From Comamonas koreensis (lineage in GTDB: Bacteria; Pseudomonadota; Gammaproteobacteria; Burkholderiales; Burkholderiaceae_C): a DNA stretch of 35,888 nucleotides. Under the pieces are notes generated by a model. That model ran no database searches, was not told the DNA's origin, and saw nothing but the letters and a program-made list of their open reading frames with translations. The stretch spans positions 1 through 35,888 of the forward strand of contig NZ_JAJNCT010000013.1 of the NCBI RefSeq assembly GCF_021026195.1, in the 5' to 3' direction. The translations under genes were made by a program, and so were the position numbers. Positions 16,797-27,429 of the stretch are shown piece after piece (position 1 is the first letter of the stretch; every line of letters starts with the position of its first letter).

Positions 16797-17267
16797 GTGA
16801 GTATTAACGCGACCCTGTTCGTTCAGGCCATTGTCTTCTTGATTCTGGTGCTCTTCACGATGAAATTCGTGTGGCCACCTATTGCCAAGGCGTTGGATGA
16901 GCGAGCAAAGAAAATCGCCGATGGTCTTGCTGCTGCCGATAAGGCAAAGTCCGAGTTGACAGCTGTGAACAAGCGCGTTGAGGAAGAACTTTCCGCAACC
17001 CGCAATGAGACAGCGTCGCGTATCGCGGACGCAGACCGTCGTGCCCAAGCAATCGTAGAAGAGGCCAAGGCCCGTGCTACCGAAGAAGGCAACAAGATCA
17101 TTGCCGCCGCTCGTGCAGATGCCGAGCAGCAAGTGATCCAGGCGCGCGAATCGCTGCGCGAGCAAGTTGCAGCTTTGGCTGTCAAGGGTGCTGAGCAGAT
17201 TCTCCGCAAGGAAGTCAATCCTGCGGTACACAGTGATTTGCTCAATCGCCTGAAGACTGAGCTGTAA
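16797..17267 (+). CDS. atpF: ATP synthase subunit b (F0)
   Basis: Subunit b (156 aa, same length as E. coli) is the peripheral stalk. One N-terminal membrane helix (about residues 5-25, [20 protein letters not shown]) is followed by [20 protein letters not shown] and a long charged, alanine-rich coiled coil. The start is GTG at 16797 with AAAGG 8 bases upstream; no in-frame ATG fits. A GTG start in the middle of this operon could tune its level below that of atpE. Confidence 0.95.
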   Translation: MSINATLFVQAIVFLILVLFTMKFVWPPIAKALDERAKKIADGLAAADKAKSELTAVNKRVEEELSATRNETASRIADADRRAQAIVEEAKARATEEGNKIIAAARADAEQQVIQARESLREQVAALAVKGAEQILRKEVNPAVHSDLLNRLKTEL

Positions 17268-17279
17268 GGAAGCAACGAA

Positions 17280-17828
17280 ATGGCAGAACTCGCCACCATT
17301 GCCCGTCCTTACGCTGAAGCCTTGTTCAAGGCCTGCACCGAAAAAGGTGTTGGCTTGAGCGACGCCCTGTCTTGGACGGACGAACTGGCGGCGATTGCCG
17401 CCGATCCGGAAATGCGCCAACTGGCCGACAATCCCAACGTCACCAACGAACAGGTGATCGATGTGATGGCTGGTGTGACGCTGGCACGCGGTTGGGCCTT
17501 GTCAGACCTGGCGCGCAACTTCCTGCGTACGGTGGTAGATAACCGCCGTCTGGATGCGCTGCCTGAAGTGGCCTCGCAATTTCGCGCACTGGTGAACCGC
17601 AACAACGGTTCGTCGGACGCGCTGGTGTACAGCGCCTTCCCCATGGATGACTCCGCATTGAATGCGCTGGGCACCGTGCTGGAAAAACGCTTTGGCCGCC
17701 CACTGAATCTGAGCACCACCGTGGACGAGTCGCTGATTGGCGGCGTTCGCGTTGTGGTGGGTGACGAGGTGCTGGACACCTCGGTCAAGGCCCGTCTCGA
17801 ACAAATGAAAGCAACCCTCACTGCGTAA
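17280..17828 (+). CDS. atpH: ATP synthase subunit delta (F1)
   Basis: Delta (182 aa; 177 in E. coli) joins the peripheral stalk to the top of the alpha-beta hexamer. [13 protein letters not shown] at the N-terminus and the C-terminal [30 protein letters not shown] are the diagnostic ends of the OSCP/delta family. It starts 12 bp after atpF, with AAGGA upstream, and precedes atpA by 42 bp. Confidence 0.96.
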   Translation: MAELATIARPYAEALFKACTEKGVGLSDALSWTDELAAIAADPEMRQLADNPNVTNEQVIDVMAGVTLARGWALSDLARNFLRTVVDNRRLDALPEVASQFRALVNRNNGSSDALVYSAFPMDDSALNALGTVLEKRFGRPLNLSTTVDESLIGGVRVVVGDEVLDTSVKARLEQMKATLTA

Positions 17829-17870
17829 TGCAGTTCGAGGATTCGGCTAAACCATGAAAAGGAGTGAGTA

Positions 17871-19430
17871 ATGCAACTCAATCCCGCAGAAATTTCTGAA
17901 CTGATCAAGAGCCGCATTGAGGGTCTGTCAGGCAATTCCGATATCCGTAACCAAGGTACGGTCGTGTCGGTGACCGACGGTATCGTGCGCGTGCACGGCC
18001 TGTCCGATGTGATGGCCGGCGAAATGCTGGAATTCCCAGCCACCGCCGACGGTCAACCTTCCTTCGGTCTGGCTCTGAACCTGGAGCGTGACTCTGTTGG
18101 CGCCGTGATTCTGGGTGAGTACACCCACATCTCGGAAGGCGACATCGTCAAGTGCACCGGCCGTATTCTGGAAGTGCCCGTGGGCCCAGAACTGGTGGGT
18201 CGCGTGGTGAACGCTCTGGGCCAGCCTATCGACGGCAAGGGTCCTATCAACGCCAAGATGACCGACGTGATCGAAAAGGTTGCGCCTGGTGTTATCGCCC
18301 GTCAATCCGTGGACCAGCCCCTGCAATCGGGTATCAAGTCCATCGACGCGATGGTGCCCGTCGGCCGTGGCCAGCGCGAGCTGATCATTGGTGACCGCCA
18401 GACCGGTAAGACCGCTGTCGCGATCGACGCCATCATCAACCAAAAGGGCCAAGGCGTTACCTGCGTGTACGTGGCTATTGGTCAGAAGGCTTCGTCGGTC
18501 AAGAACGTGGTGCGTGCTCTGGAGCAAGCCGGCGCGATGGAATACACCATCGTCGTGGCCGCTACCGCTTCTGAATCCGCTGCTATGCAGTACGTGTCGG
18601 CCTACTCGGGTTGCACGATGGGTGAGTACTTCCGCGACCGTGGCCAAGACGCCCTGATCGTGTATGACGACCTGTCCAAGCAAGCCGTGGCTTACCGCCA
18701 AGTGTCGCTGCTGCTGCGCCGTCCACCAGGCCGCGAAGCGTTCCCTGGCGACGTGTTCTATCTCCACAGCCGCCTGCTCGAGCGCGCAGCCCGTGTGAAC
18801 GCGGACTACGTGGAAGCCTTCACCAAGGGTGAAGTCAAGGGTAAGACGGGTTCGCTGACGGCTCTGCCCATCATCGAAACCCAAGCCGGTGACGTGTCGG
18901 CCTTCGTGCCTACCAACGTGATCTCGATCACCGACGGCCAGATCTTCCTGGAAACCAGCCTGTTCAACGCCGGTATCCGTCCCGCTATCAACGCCGGTAT
19001 TTCGGTGTCCCGCGTGGGTGGTTCCGCTCAGACCAAGCTGATCAAGGGCCTGTCCGGCGGTATCCGTACCGACCTGGCACAGTACCGTGAACTGGCTGCT
19101 TTCGCGCAGTTCGCTTCTGACCTGGACGATGCAACCCGCAAGCAACTGGACCGCGGTGCCCGCGTGACCGAGCTGCTCAAGCAAGCCCAGTACAGCCCGC
19201 TGCCCGTCGCTCTGATGGCCGCTTCGCTGTTTGCTGTGAACAAGGGTTTCATGGACGACATCGAAGTCAAGAAGGTTCTGTCCTTTGAATCGGGTCTGCA
19301 CCAGTTCCTCAAGACCAGCTACGGCGCCTTGGTGGACCGTCTGAACGAGAAGAAGGCTTTCGACAAGGAAGGCAAGGACGAAGCTGAACTGACTGCAGCC
19401 ATCACTGCATTCAAGAAGTCCTTCGCTTAA
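17871..19430 (+). CDS. atpA: ATP synthase subunit alpha (F1)
   Basis: Alpha (519 aa; 513 in E. coli) carries the non-catalytic nucleotide sites and donates the arginine finger to beta. The P-loop GDRQTGKT is at residues 174-181. The segment [17 protein letters not shown] holds the Walker B aspartate, and [10 protein letters not shown] near 380 carries the arginine finger. The C-terminal [19 protein letters not shown] region is also typical. AAGGAG precedes the ATG. Codon choice is strongly biased, as expected for a highly expressed gene. Confidence 0.98.
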   Translation: MQLNPAEISELIKSRIEGLSGNSDIRNQGTVVSVTDGIVRVHGLSDVMAGEMLEFPATADGQPSFGLALNLERDSVGAVILGEYTHISEGDIVKCTGRILEVPVGPELVGRVVNALGQPIDGKGPINAKMTDVIEKVAPGVIARQSVDQPLQSGIKSIDAMVPVGRGQRELIIGDRQTGKTAVAIDAIINQKGQGVTCVYVAIGQKASSVKNVVRALEQAGAMEYTIVVAATASESAAMQYVSAYSGCTMGEYFRDRGQDALIVYDDLSKQAVAYRQVSLLLRRPPGREAFPGDVFYLHSRLLERAARVNADYVEAFTKGEVKGKTGSLTALPIIETQAGDVSAFVPTNVISITDGQIFLETSLFNAGIRPAINAGISVSRVGGSAQTKLIKGLSGGIRTDLAQYRELAAFAQFASDLDDATRKQLDRGARVTELLKQAQYSPLPVALMAASLFAVNKGFMDDIEVKKVLSFESGLHQFLKTSYGALVDRLNEKKAFDKEGKDEAELTAAITAFKKSFA

Positions 19431-19448
19431 TCCGGTCGAGGAGTCATC

Positions 19449-21759
<2,311 letters not shown>

Positions 21760-21771
21760 GCTTTGCAGAAT

Positions 21772-21790
21772 GGGCTGCAGCACGCAGCCC
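21772..21790 (+). other. Hairpin between atpD and atpC
   Basis: GGGCTGC (21772-21778) and GCAGCCC (21784-21790) form a 7-bp GC-rich stem with a 5-base loop, 12 bases after the atpD stop. A pyrimidine-rich but not pure-T stretch follows. It could partly terminate, protect the 3' end of the atpD message, or lower atpC output. Confidence 0.5.
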
Positions 21791-21830
21791 TTCTCGCGAA
21801 CTAGTTTCTTTTTCACTCTGAGGATCCAAG

Positions 21831-22247
21831 ATGAACACCTTCCACGTTGATGTGGTCAGTGCTGAAGAATCCATCTTCTCCGGCGAAGCCCGCTTTGTGG
21901 CTTTGCCTGGTGAAATGGGCGAACTCGGTATCTACGCCCGCCACACGCCGTTGATCACCCGCATCAAGCCGGGTTCGGTGCGCATTGAGAAGGCCGACGG
22001 CGGCGAAGAGTTCATCTTCGTGGCTGGTGGCATTCTCGAAGTGCAACCCGACTGCGTGACCGTGCTGTCCGACACCGCTGTGCGCGGCAAGGACCTGGAC
22101 GAGCAAAAAGCGGTTGAAGCCAAGCAAAAGGCTGAAGAAGCCCTCAAGAACGCCAAGGGCGAGCTTGACCTGGCCAAGGCCCAATCCGAGCTGTCCGTCA
22201 TGGCAGCCCAGATTGCTGCTCTGCAAAAATACCGCAAGAAGCGCTGA
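21831..22247 (+). CDS. atpC: ATP synthase subunit epsilon (F1)
   Basis: Epsilon (138 aa; 139 in E. coli) is the rotor-foot subunit that can inhibit ATP hydrolysis. The N-terminal beta-sandwich shows [38 protein letters not shown] and [20 protein letters not shown]; the C-terminal two-helix part is rich in Lys, Ala and Glu. The ATG at 21831 has GAGG 8 bases upstream. It closes the operon; a strong terminator follows within 30 bp. Confidence 0.96.
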   Translation: MNTFHVDVVSAEESIFSGEARFVALPGEMGELGIYARHTPLITRIKPGSVRIEKADGGEEFIFVAGGILEVQPDCVTVLSDTAVRGKDLDEQKAVEAKQKAEEALKNAKGELDLAKAQSELSVMAAQIAALQKYRKKR

Positions 22248-22275
22248 TCCGCTGTCTGCGCAACTGCCACAGAAG

Positions 22276-22300
22276 AACCACCGCATGCGGTGGTTTTTTT
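22276..22300 (+). terminator. Intrinsic terminator of the atp operon
   Basis: AACCACCGC (22276-22284) and GCGGTGGTT (22287-22295) form a self-complementary stem; with a realistic CATG loop it has 8 bp, followed by a T-run to 22300. It is 28 bases after the atpC stop. Confidence 0.9.
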
Positions 22301-22485
22301 ATGCCGGTGCCGGATGGCTTGCTACAGCGGGCCGGCATCCTGGTACGAGGTGGGCGATATCGCTGTCTGGCATGCCACTGTCCGCGGGGGTACCAGGGCG
22401 CGCGCAGCATCACTTCAAGGGTATCGTCAGCCACGCCTGGGCACCACGGCTGAGCGGCCACCGCAATTTTGGGCGACACAAGACA

Positions 22486-23820
22486 ATGACCTATTTCAAA
22501 TGGATGGCGCGCAGCAGTGGCCTGGCAGTGTTGGCCGTAGCCGCAAGCCATGCGCAGGCGGGCGCGCAGGACGAGGCCAAGGGATTGATCGCGGGTGCGA
22601 GCCTGGGCATGGTCAACCGCATGGTGTATGAGCAACTGGACTACCGGCGTGGCGACAGCACCCGGGTGGTGTCCGGCGGCGCGCGCTCGGACAAGGCCGC
22701 CGAAGCCGCCTATGGCCTGATGCTGAACTTCAGCTCGGGCTACACCCAGGGTGTGATCGGCCTGGGGCTGTATGCGCATGCCTATGGCGGCATCAACCTG
22801 GGCTCGGAGGCGGACAAGGTGCGCAGCAATCCGCGCTATATCGCCAAGGACGGCACCGATCTCCAGGACAGCTTTGGCCGCGCCGGTGCCGCACTCAAGC
22901 TGCGCTGGTCGTCCACCGAGCTGAAAGTGGGCGAGATGCGCACCAAGAACCCGATCTTCCACTCGTCCGACACACGGCTGCTGCCCGAGACCAACCGGGG
23001 CTGGCTGATCAGCAGCAACGACATTCCGCAGCTGAGCCTGCAGGCCGGCCGCTTTACCGGCTGGGCCGACCGCAATGCGCGCAAGAATGGCCAGCCCCTG
23101 CTGGCCAATTACTCGGGCGTGCAAGGCGATGCCTTCAGCTTTGCCGGCGGCAGCTGGGCCACGCCCTGGAGCGGGCTGAGCCTGTCGAGCTATGTGGGCC
23201 AATACGAGGATGTCTGGAACACCTGGTACCTGGGTGGCTTCTACAAAAAGGCGCTGGCCGATAAGCAAAGCCTCTCGCTCAGCCTGAACCTGTACCGCAA
23301 CCAAGACTCCGGTGCCGCCAAGGCCGGCAAGGTGGACAACCTGACCTGGAGCCTGATGGCCACCTATGCGGCCGGCATGCACCAGCTGGGCCTGGGCTAC
23401 CAGAAGGTGGATGGCGACACGCCGTTCGACTATGTCAACCGGGGCTCCATCTGGTTGGAAAACGCGATGCAGCTGTCGGACTTCAATGCGCCGCACGAGG
23501 CCTCGTGGCAGCTCAAGTACGAGGCCGATCTGGGCCAGTGGCTGACACCGGGCCTGCGCGCTGGCGTGGCCTATACACGCGGCTCGGGCATTGACTACAG
23601 CCGTGCCGGCAGCGTGTATACCAACTACCTGGGGGCCACCGGCAGTGGCGGCCGCCACTGGGAGCGCGACATGCTGCTGCGCTACACCGTGCAGCAGGGC
23701 CAGGCCAAGGGCTTGGCGCTGCAGCTGCGCTATGGCGTGCACCGGGCCAACCAAACCCAGGGCGAGCTGAATGTGAACCAGGTGCGCCTGCTGGCCGAGA
23801 TGCCCTTGCAGATTTTCTGA
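22486..23820 (+). CDS. OprD-family outer membrane porin
   Basis: The 444-aa product has a signal peptide of about 25 residues (MTYFKWMARSSGLAVLAVAA, then SHAQA) and a mature part full of alternating aromatic and polar strands, ending in phenylalanine as typical of outer-membrane barrels. Features shared with the OprD family include GLIAGASLG near the start, GLGLYAHAYGGINLG, AAGMHQLGLGYQKVDGDTPFDY and the closing block RYGVHRANQTQGELNVNQVRLLAEMPL. OprD channels take up basic amino acids, small peptides or aromatic acids; the substrate is not evident. The ATG at 22486 starts the signal peptide; the ribosome-binding site is weak. The open frame upstream to 22114 overlaps atpC in another frame and is not coding. 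Confidence 0.9.
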   Translation: MTYFKWMARSSGLAVLAVAASHAQAGAQDEAKGLIAGASLGMVNRMVYEQLDYRRGDSTRVVSGGARSDKAAEAAYGLMLNFSSGYTQGVIGLGLYAHAYGGINLGSEADKVRSNPRYIAKDGTDLQDSFGRAGAALKLRWSSTELKVGEMRTKNPIFHSSDTRLLPETNRGWLISSNDIPQLSLQAGRFTGWADRNARKNGQPLLANYSGVQGDAFSFAGGSWATPWSGLSLSSYVGQYEDVWNTWYLGGFYKKALADKQSLSLSLNLYRNQDSGAAKAGKVDNLTWSLMATYAAGMHQLGLGYQKVDGDTPFDYVNRGSIWLENAMQLSDFNAPHEASWQLKYEADLGQWLTPGLRAGVAYTRGSGIDYSRAGSVYTNYLGATGSGGRHWERDMLLRYTVQQGQAKGLALQLRYGVHRANQTQGELNVNQVRLLAEMPLQIF

Positions 23821-23938
23821 CCTGCGAGAGGAGGGTGGCGCCTGCCCGCCGGCGCTGCCTGCAGGTGGCGGCCTGAGCGGCTATGATGGGCGCACCCTCG
23901 ATTGCCTTAGCCGTTCCCCGGAACGCCCCTGTCAGACC

Positions 23939-24328
23939 ATGCAACGTCCTACCCGCCAGCGCGCCGCCATCGCCGATGCCTTTGCATCGCAAGGCCGTCC
24001 TCTCTCCCCCCAAGAGGTGCTGGAGATTGCGGGTGCGGCCCTGCCGGCGCTGGGCATTGCCACCGTCTACCGCCACCTCAAATCGATGACGGAAGAGGGC
24101 CTGCTGCGTGTGGTGACCCTGCCCGGTGGCCTGCCGCTCTACGAGCCGGCCACGCATGACCACCACCACCACTTCCAGTGCAACAGCTGCCGCCGGGTGT
24201 TTGATATCCAGGCCTGTCCCGGCGATCTCAAGGGCATGGCGCCGCCGGGCTTTCTGGTCGAAGGCCATGAGATCACCTTGTACGGCCAGTGCAAGGACTG
24301 CCTCAGCGGTGCAGGGCCTGCAGCCTGA
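23939..24328 (+). CDS. Fur-family metalloregulator
   Basis: A 129-aa Fur-superfamily repressor. The winged helix occupies about residues 1-70 with the recognition helix in ALGIATVYRHLKSM (37-50). The metal-binding part has HDHHHHFQ at 73-80 and two CXXC pairs, CNSC (81-84) and CKDC (118-121), the structural zinc site. It is shorter than classic Fur (about 148 aa), so it may be a Zur, PerR or peroxide/zinc-type paralogue; the metal cannot be assigned from sequence. TATGAT at 23882-23887 could be its -10 box. It lies 118 bp after the porin gene, and a Fur-box-like palindrome lies 1.5 kb downstream at 25883-25910. Confidence 0.88.
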   Translation: MQRPTRQRAAIADAFASQGRPLSPQEVLEIAGAALPALGIATVYRHLKSMTEEGLLRVVTLPGGLPLYEPATHDHHHHFQCNSCRRVFDIQACPGDLKGMAPPGFLVEGHEITLYGQCKDCLSGAGPAA

Positions 24329-24350
24329 GGCAGCGTAAAAAGCGGCTTAG

Positions 24351-24655
24351 AACCTGTTCAAAGTCTCCTCGCGCCGCGACAGTGTCTTTGCGAGATGGGA
24401 TGCGAGGGGGCGCCCAGCCGCGCAACACCGCAGCAATAGCCGCGCTATTGCGAGGATTTGCAACGACGCAGACCGCTCCCTAGCCGGGCGCCCCTACCCG
24501 GGCAGCGCAAAGCCACTGTCCCTACGGGTTGGAGTGAAATCGGGCGATTTCTGCGCGCTGGCTCTTGCTTGCACCCCGGTGCAAGCTGCGTTCCATCGCT
24601 TCGAATTCATCCCGATTGCACTCCAACGCGGCTGCGTAGAGACTTTGAACGGGTT
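24351..24655. mobile_element. MITE-like 305-bp palindromic element
   Basis: This gene-free stretch is bounded by inverted terminal repeats: AGAACCTGTTCAAAGTCTC (24349-24367) and GAGACTTTGAACGGGTTCT (24639-24657), 18 of 19 matching. CTTAG occurs directly outside both ends (24346-24350 and 24656-24660), as a 5-bp target duplication would. Inside are nested inverted repeats: 24378-24392 with 24506-24520 (14/15), 24407-24418 with 24483-24494 (11/12), and 24433-24440 with 24444-24451 (8/8) form one long hairpin; 24528-24544 with 24611-24627 (16/17) and 24568-24575 with 24578-24585 (8/8) form a second. No open frame fits a transposase, so it would be non-autonomous. The right end abuts the stop codon of the minus-strand membrane protein gene. 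Confidence 0.8.
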
Positions 24656-24656
24656 C

Positions 24657-25844
24657 TTAGAGGTACTTGAGCCAGCTGATATCGCGCCTGCGGGCCTTGA
24701 AGGCGGCAAAGGCCTTCACCGCCGGGTAGAGCGCAAAGCCCATGGCCAGCGTGGTGATCCACACCATCCAGATCGCACCAAAGCCAAACACCTCGCCCTG
24801 GTTGTTGCCCCAGACCGCCTGCGCGCCCAGGTAGAGGAACTTGAGCACATAGAGGTGCAGCACATAGAAGAACATGGGCACGGCGCCAAACACGGTCAGC
24901 GGTGCCAGCCAGCGCATCTGTGGCCGGCGCTCGAAAGCGCGCAGCAGCAGCAGGCCGATGCCCAGGGTCAGCGCCAGAAACAGCAGCGAGGGCGGGTACT
25001 TGGTGATATTCAAAAAGCCCATCAGGCTGACCATCAGCGAGTCGCCCGCCACCCAGGGCTTGTCGCCATATACATTGGCGGCACGCAGCAGCACAAAGCC
25101 CACCAGCAGGCCCAGGCCCCAGGTCAGCAGGCGGCGCTGGCGCTGCAGCGCATCGGCACCCTTGGCAAACCACGGGCCCATCGCATAGCCCAGCGCAATC
25201 ACGCCAATCCAGGGCAGCAGCGGGTAGGAGGTGCGCAGGCGCAGGCTGCTGCTCACATCGATCCAGCCCCGGTCATGCAGCACGGCCCAGAGCGTGTGCA
25301 ACGCATGGTCGGGCGCAAAGTGCAGCTGGTCGAGCAGGTTGTGGCCGGCGACCAGCAGCAGGCCCAGCGGAATGATCAGCCGCCGGGGCAGCCACACCAA
25401 TGCTGACAGCATCAGCATCGACAGGCCAATGGCCCAGATCACCTGCAAGAAGATCTTGGTGGGCGGGAACTGGAAGGTCCAGGCAAAGTTGACCACGGTC
25501 ACTTCGAGCAGCACCAGAAACAGCCCGCGCTTGAAGAGAAAGCCCGAGGCTGCAGCGCGCCCATCTTCATACTTGCTGCCATACAAAAAGGCCGACAGGC
25601 CCGTGAGCAGCACAAACACCGGCGCGCACAGGTGGGCGAGCAAGCGGCTGAAGAACAGCTCCGGCGCGGTGGCGGAGACATCCATCGGATCCGGCACCTG
25701 GTGGTGCAGGTAGAAGGTCTCGCGCACATGGTCGATCAGCATGAAGAGGATGACCAGGCCGCGCAGCGCGTCGATGGATTGAAGGCGGCTGGCGCCCGGC
25801 AAGGCAACTGGGATGCGGGGGAGGATGGGGGTGTCGGAGGACAT
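24657..25844 (-). CDS. Multi-pass membrane protein of the DUF1624 / HGSNAT-like acyltransferase family
   Basis: A 395-aa inner-membrane protein with roughly ten predicted hydrophobic helices. The N-terminal motif SIDALRGLVILFMLIDHVRE is characteristic of the DUF1624 family, related to the catalytic domain of heparan-alpha-glucosaminide N-acetyltransferase; the histidine in LIDHVRE is the likely functional residue. Such proteins move acyl groups across or at the membrane; the acceptor is unknown. I chose the ATG at 25844 (MSSDTPILPR); a TTG at 25874 is also possible, and neither has a good ribosome-binding site. Its TAA stop overlaps the CTTAG flank of the MITE-like element. A Fur-box-like palindrome lies 39-66 bp upstream of the start. 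Confidence 0.85.
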   Translation of the reverse strand: MSSDTPILPRIPVALPGASRLQSIDALRGLVILFMLIDHVRETFYLHHQVPDPMDVSATAPELFFSRLLAHLCAPVFVLLTGLSAFLYGSKYEDGRAAASGFLFKRGLFLVLLEVTVVNFAWTFQFPPTKIFLQVIWAIGLSMLMLSALVWLPRRLIIPLGLLLVAGHNLLDQLHFAPDHALHTLWAVLHDRGWIDVSSSLRLRTSYPLLPWIGVIALGYAMGPWFAKGADALQRQRRLLTWGLGLLVGFVLLRAANVYGDKPWVAGDSLMVSLMGFLNITKYPPSLLFLALTLGIGLLLLRAFERRPQMRWLAPLTVFGAVPMFFYVLHLYVLKFLYLGAQAVWGNNQGEVFGFGAIWMVWITTLAMGFALYPAVKAFAAFKARRRDISWLKYL

Positions 25845-25882
25845 GGAGCAGGCGGGCGAGATGGGCAGGTGCAATGCACATC

Positions 25883-25910
25883 AAATGATACTGATTGCGC
25901 ATTATCATTT
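25883..25910 (-). promoter_or_regulatory. Fur-box-like palindrome upstream of the DUF1624 gene
   Basis: AAATGATA (25883-25890) and TATCATTT (25903-25910) are perfect inverted arms around 12 bases, with two more paired positions inside (TG at 25892-25893, CA at 25100 bases of the same block, that is 25900-25901). The arms resemble the TGATAAT half-sites of Fur boxes, but the spacing is wider than the classic 19-bp box. Being AT-rich in a GC-rich genome and close to a start codon, it is a plausible operator for a Fur-family repressor. Confidence 0.5.
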
Positions 25911-25965
25911 ATATCCGCTGCCTGATCGGGCTGGGAGGCCGAAATTCGCCCTCCGTGCGCCGTGC

Positions 25966-26484
25966 TCAGCCGATCAACGGCTGGTCATCCAGTTCATTGT
26001 TTGGCGCTGTAGGCTCGGCGCCGCGCGGAAACTGCTGCTCCAGATGGCGCGATACCTGGCCGATGGCCGCCAGCAAGGCCTTTTCATACTGGCCGCTGCG
26101 CAGCTCGCTGGCCAGGCTGTCGACCATCGCCTGCCACTGCGGGCCGCTCACGCAGCGCGATACCGCGCGGTCGGCAACGATCTCGATCGCATGGTCGGTC
26201 AGCAACAGATAGATGAGCACACCATTGTTGTGCTCGGTATCCCAGACGCGCTGCTTGCCAAACTGCATCACCGCACGCTCGCGCGCTGGCGCATCGCGGC
26301 GGATATAGCTCCAGGGCAGGGCGCTTTCCACATAGACGCGGATCTGGCCGCTGTGCCTGGCCTCTGAAGCGGCAATGGCCTGGGCCAAGCGCTGCCGGGC
26401 GTCGTCAGGCAAGGCATGGGAGGCATCGCGCTCCAGAAAGCGGTGGCGCAGTTGCCTGCCCCAGCGTTGCAACCAATGGCCCAT
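25966..26484 (-). CDS. TPM-domain protein
   Basis: A 172-aa protein with one TPM domain (named for TLP18.3, Psb32 and MOLO-1), without a signal peptide. The pattern LAQAIAASEARHSGQIRVYVES at about 37-58, followed by VLIYLLLTDHAIEIVADRAVSR and WQAMVDSLASELRSGQYEKALLAAI, is that of the family. The ATG at 26484 overlaps the TGA of the larger TPM gene by one base (TGATG), giving tight translational coupling. The open frame continues upstream only as a shadow of the glycine-rich codons of that gene. Third gene of lemA-TPM-TPM; molecular function is unknown. Confidence 0.88.
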   Translation of the reverse strand: MGHWLQRWGRQLRHRFLERDASHALPDDARQRLAQAIAASEARHSGQIRVYVESALPWSYIRRDAPARERAVMQFGKQRVWDTEHNNGVLIYLLLTDHAIEIVADRAVSRCVSGPQWQAMVDSLASELRSGQYEKALLAAIGQVSRHLEQQFPRGAEPTAPNNELDDQPLIG

Positions 26485-27425
26485 CACCAACTCCCCGAGG
26501 CGCCACCGCCCCCAAAATTGCCGCCGCCGCCGGAGCTGAATCCGCCACCGCCTCCACCGCCGCCGCCACCAAATCCACCCCCGCCAAAGCCACCTCCGCC
26601 GCCAAAGCCTCCGCCACCCCCGCCAATCGAGCTGCCTCCGCGCATCGTGCCGGCCAACAGCACCACAAAGAGGGCGGCAACGCCAGCGCCAATGCCCAGC
26701 AGCACGCTCGATGTCAGCCATGCCGCTACCAGGCCTGCGGCGCCACCGGTGGCGAGCGAGCCCAGCGCACGGCCCAGCATGCTGCGCAACACGCTGCCGC
26801 CCACCATCACAAAGATGAAGAAGAACAGCAGCAGCTGCGCCGGGTCATCCGGCAAGGCCGACGATGCCGGGTTGCGGCTGGGCGCTGTGGTGCGGGGTGG
26901 CGGCAGCGCCTCGCCCTTGATCAGCGCGCTGATCTGGGCCACGCTGTCGCCAATGCCCACGGCAAACTTGCCAGCCTGGAACGCCGGCTTCATCGTCTCG
27001 TCAATGATGCGCGCGGCGCGCAGATCGGGGATTGCGCCTTCCAGGGTTTTGGCGACCTCGATGCGCATGCGCCGGTCGTTCTTGGCCACCAGGACCAGCA
27101 GGCCATCGCCCACGTCCTTGCGGCCAATCATCCAGGTGCTGGCCACACGGTGCGCATAGGCAGCAATGTCTTCGGGACTGGTGCTGGCGACCATCAGCAC
27201 CACCACCTGTGCGCCGGTGTCACGCTCCAGCGCCGTGAGCTGGGCTTCCAGCTGGGCCTGCTCCTGCGCGCTCAACGTGGCAGTCTGGTCGATCACATGG
27301 GCGCTGAGCGCTGGCACCGGCTGCACGGTAGCCCGTGCAGGCGTGCTGAACCAGGGCAGCAACAGGGCCGCCACCAGGGCCAGCAGCCAGGCCAGCCGTG
27401 GGCGCCAGGCGGGCATCGACGCCAT
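26484..27425 (-). CDS. YgcG-like TPM-domain membrane protein with glycine-rich tail
   Basis: A 313-aa protein: signal peptide to about residue 32 (ending in TPARA), a periplasmic TPM domain at about 40-165 (VIDQTATLSAQEQAQLEAQL, TGAQVVVLMVASTSPEDI, DVGDGLLVLVAKNDRRMRIE), two membrane segments at about 195-210 and 235-262, and a C-terminal run of glycine with Phe and Ser ending in GASGSW. This layout matches the YgcG family, often found next to LemA. The start ATG 27425 has GGAAG 7 bases upstream, overlapping the end of lemA. The glycine run makes a very low-complexity G/C stretch at about 26500-26640, a likely site of sequencing or replication slippage. Confidence 0.9.
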   Translation of the reverse strand: MASMPAWRPRLAWLLALVAALLLPWFSTPARATVQPVPALSAHVIDQTATLSAQEQAQLEAQLTALERDTGAQVVVLMVASTSPEDIAAYAHRVASTWMIGRKDVGDGLLVLVAKNDRRMRIEVAKTLEGAIPDLRAARIIDETMKPAFQAGKFAVGIGDSVAQISALIKGEALPPPRTTAPSRNPASSALPDDPAQLLLFFFIFVMVGGSVLRSMLGRALGSLATGGAAGLVAAWLTSSVLLGIGAGVAALFVVLLAGTMRGGSSIGGGGGGFGGGGGFGGGGFGGGGGGGGGGFSSGGGGNFGGGGASGSW

Positions 27426-27429
27426 GCGC

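Noticed and set aside
26500..26640. Tandem GGN-type repeats that at first look like a short repeat array.
   Set aside because: They encode the glycine-rich tail typical of YgcG-like proteins; there are no unique spacers, so it is not a CRISPR array or an intergenic repeat.
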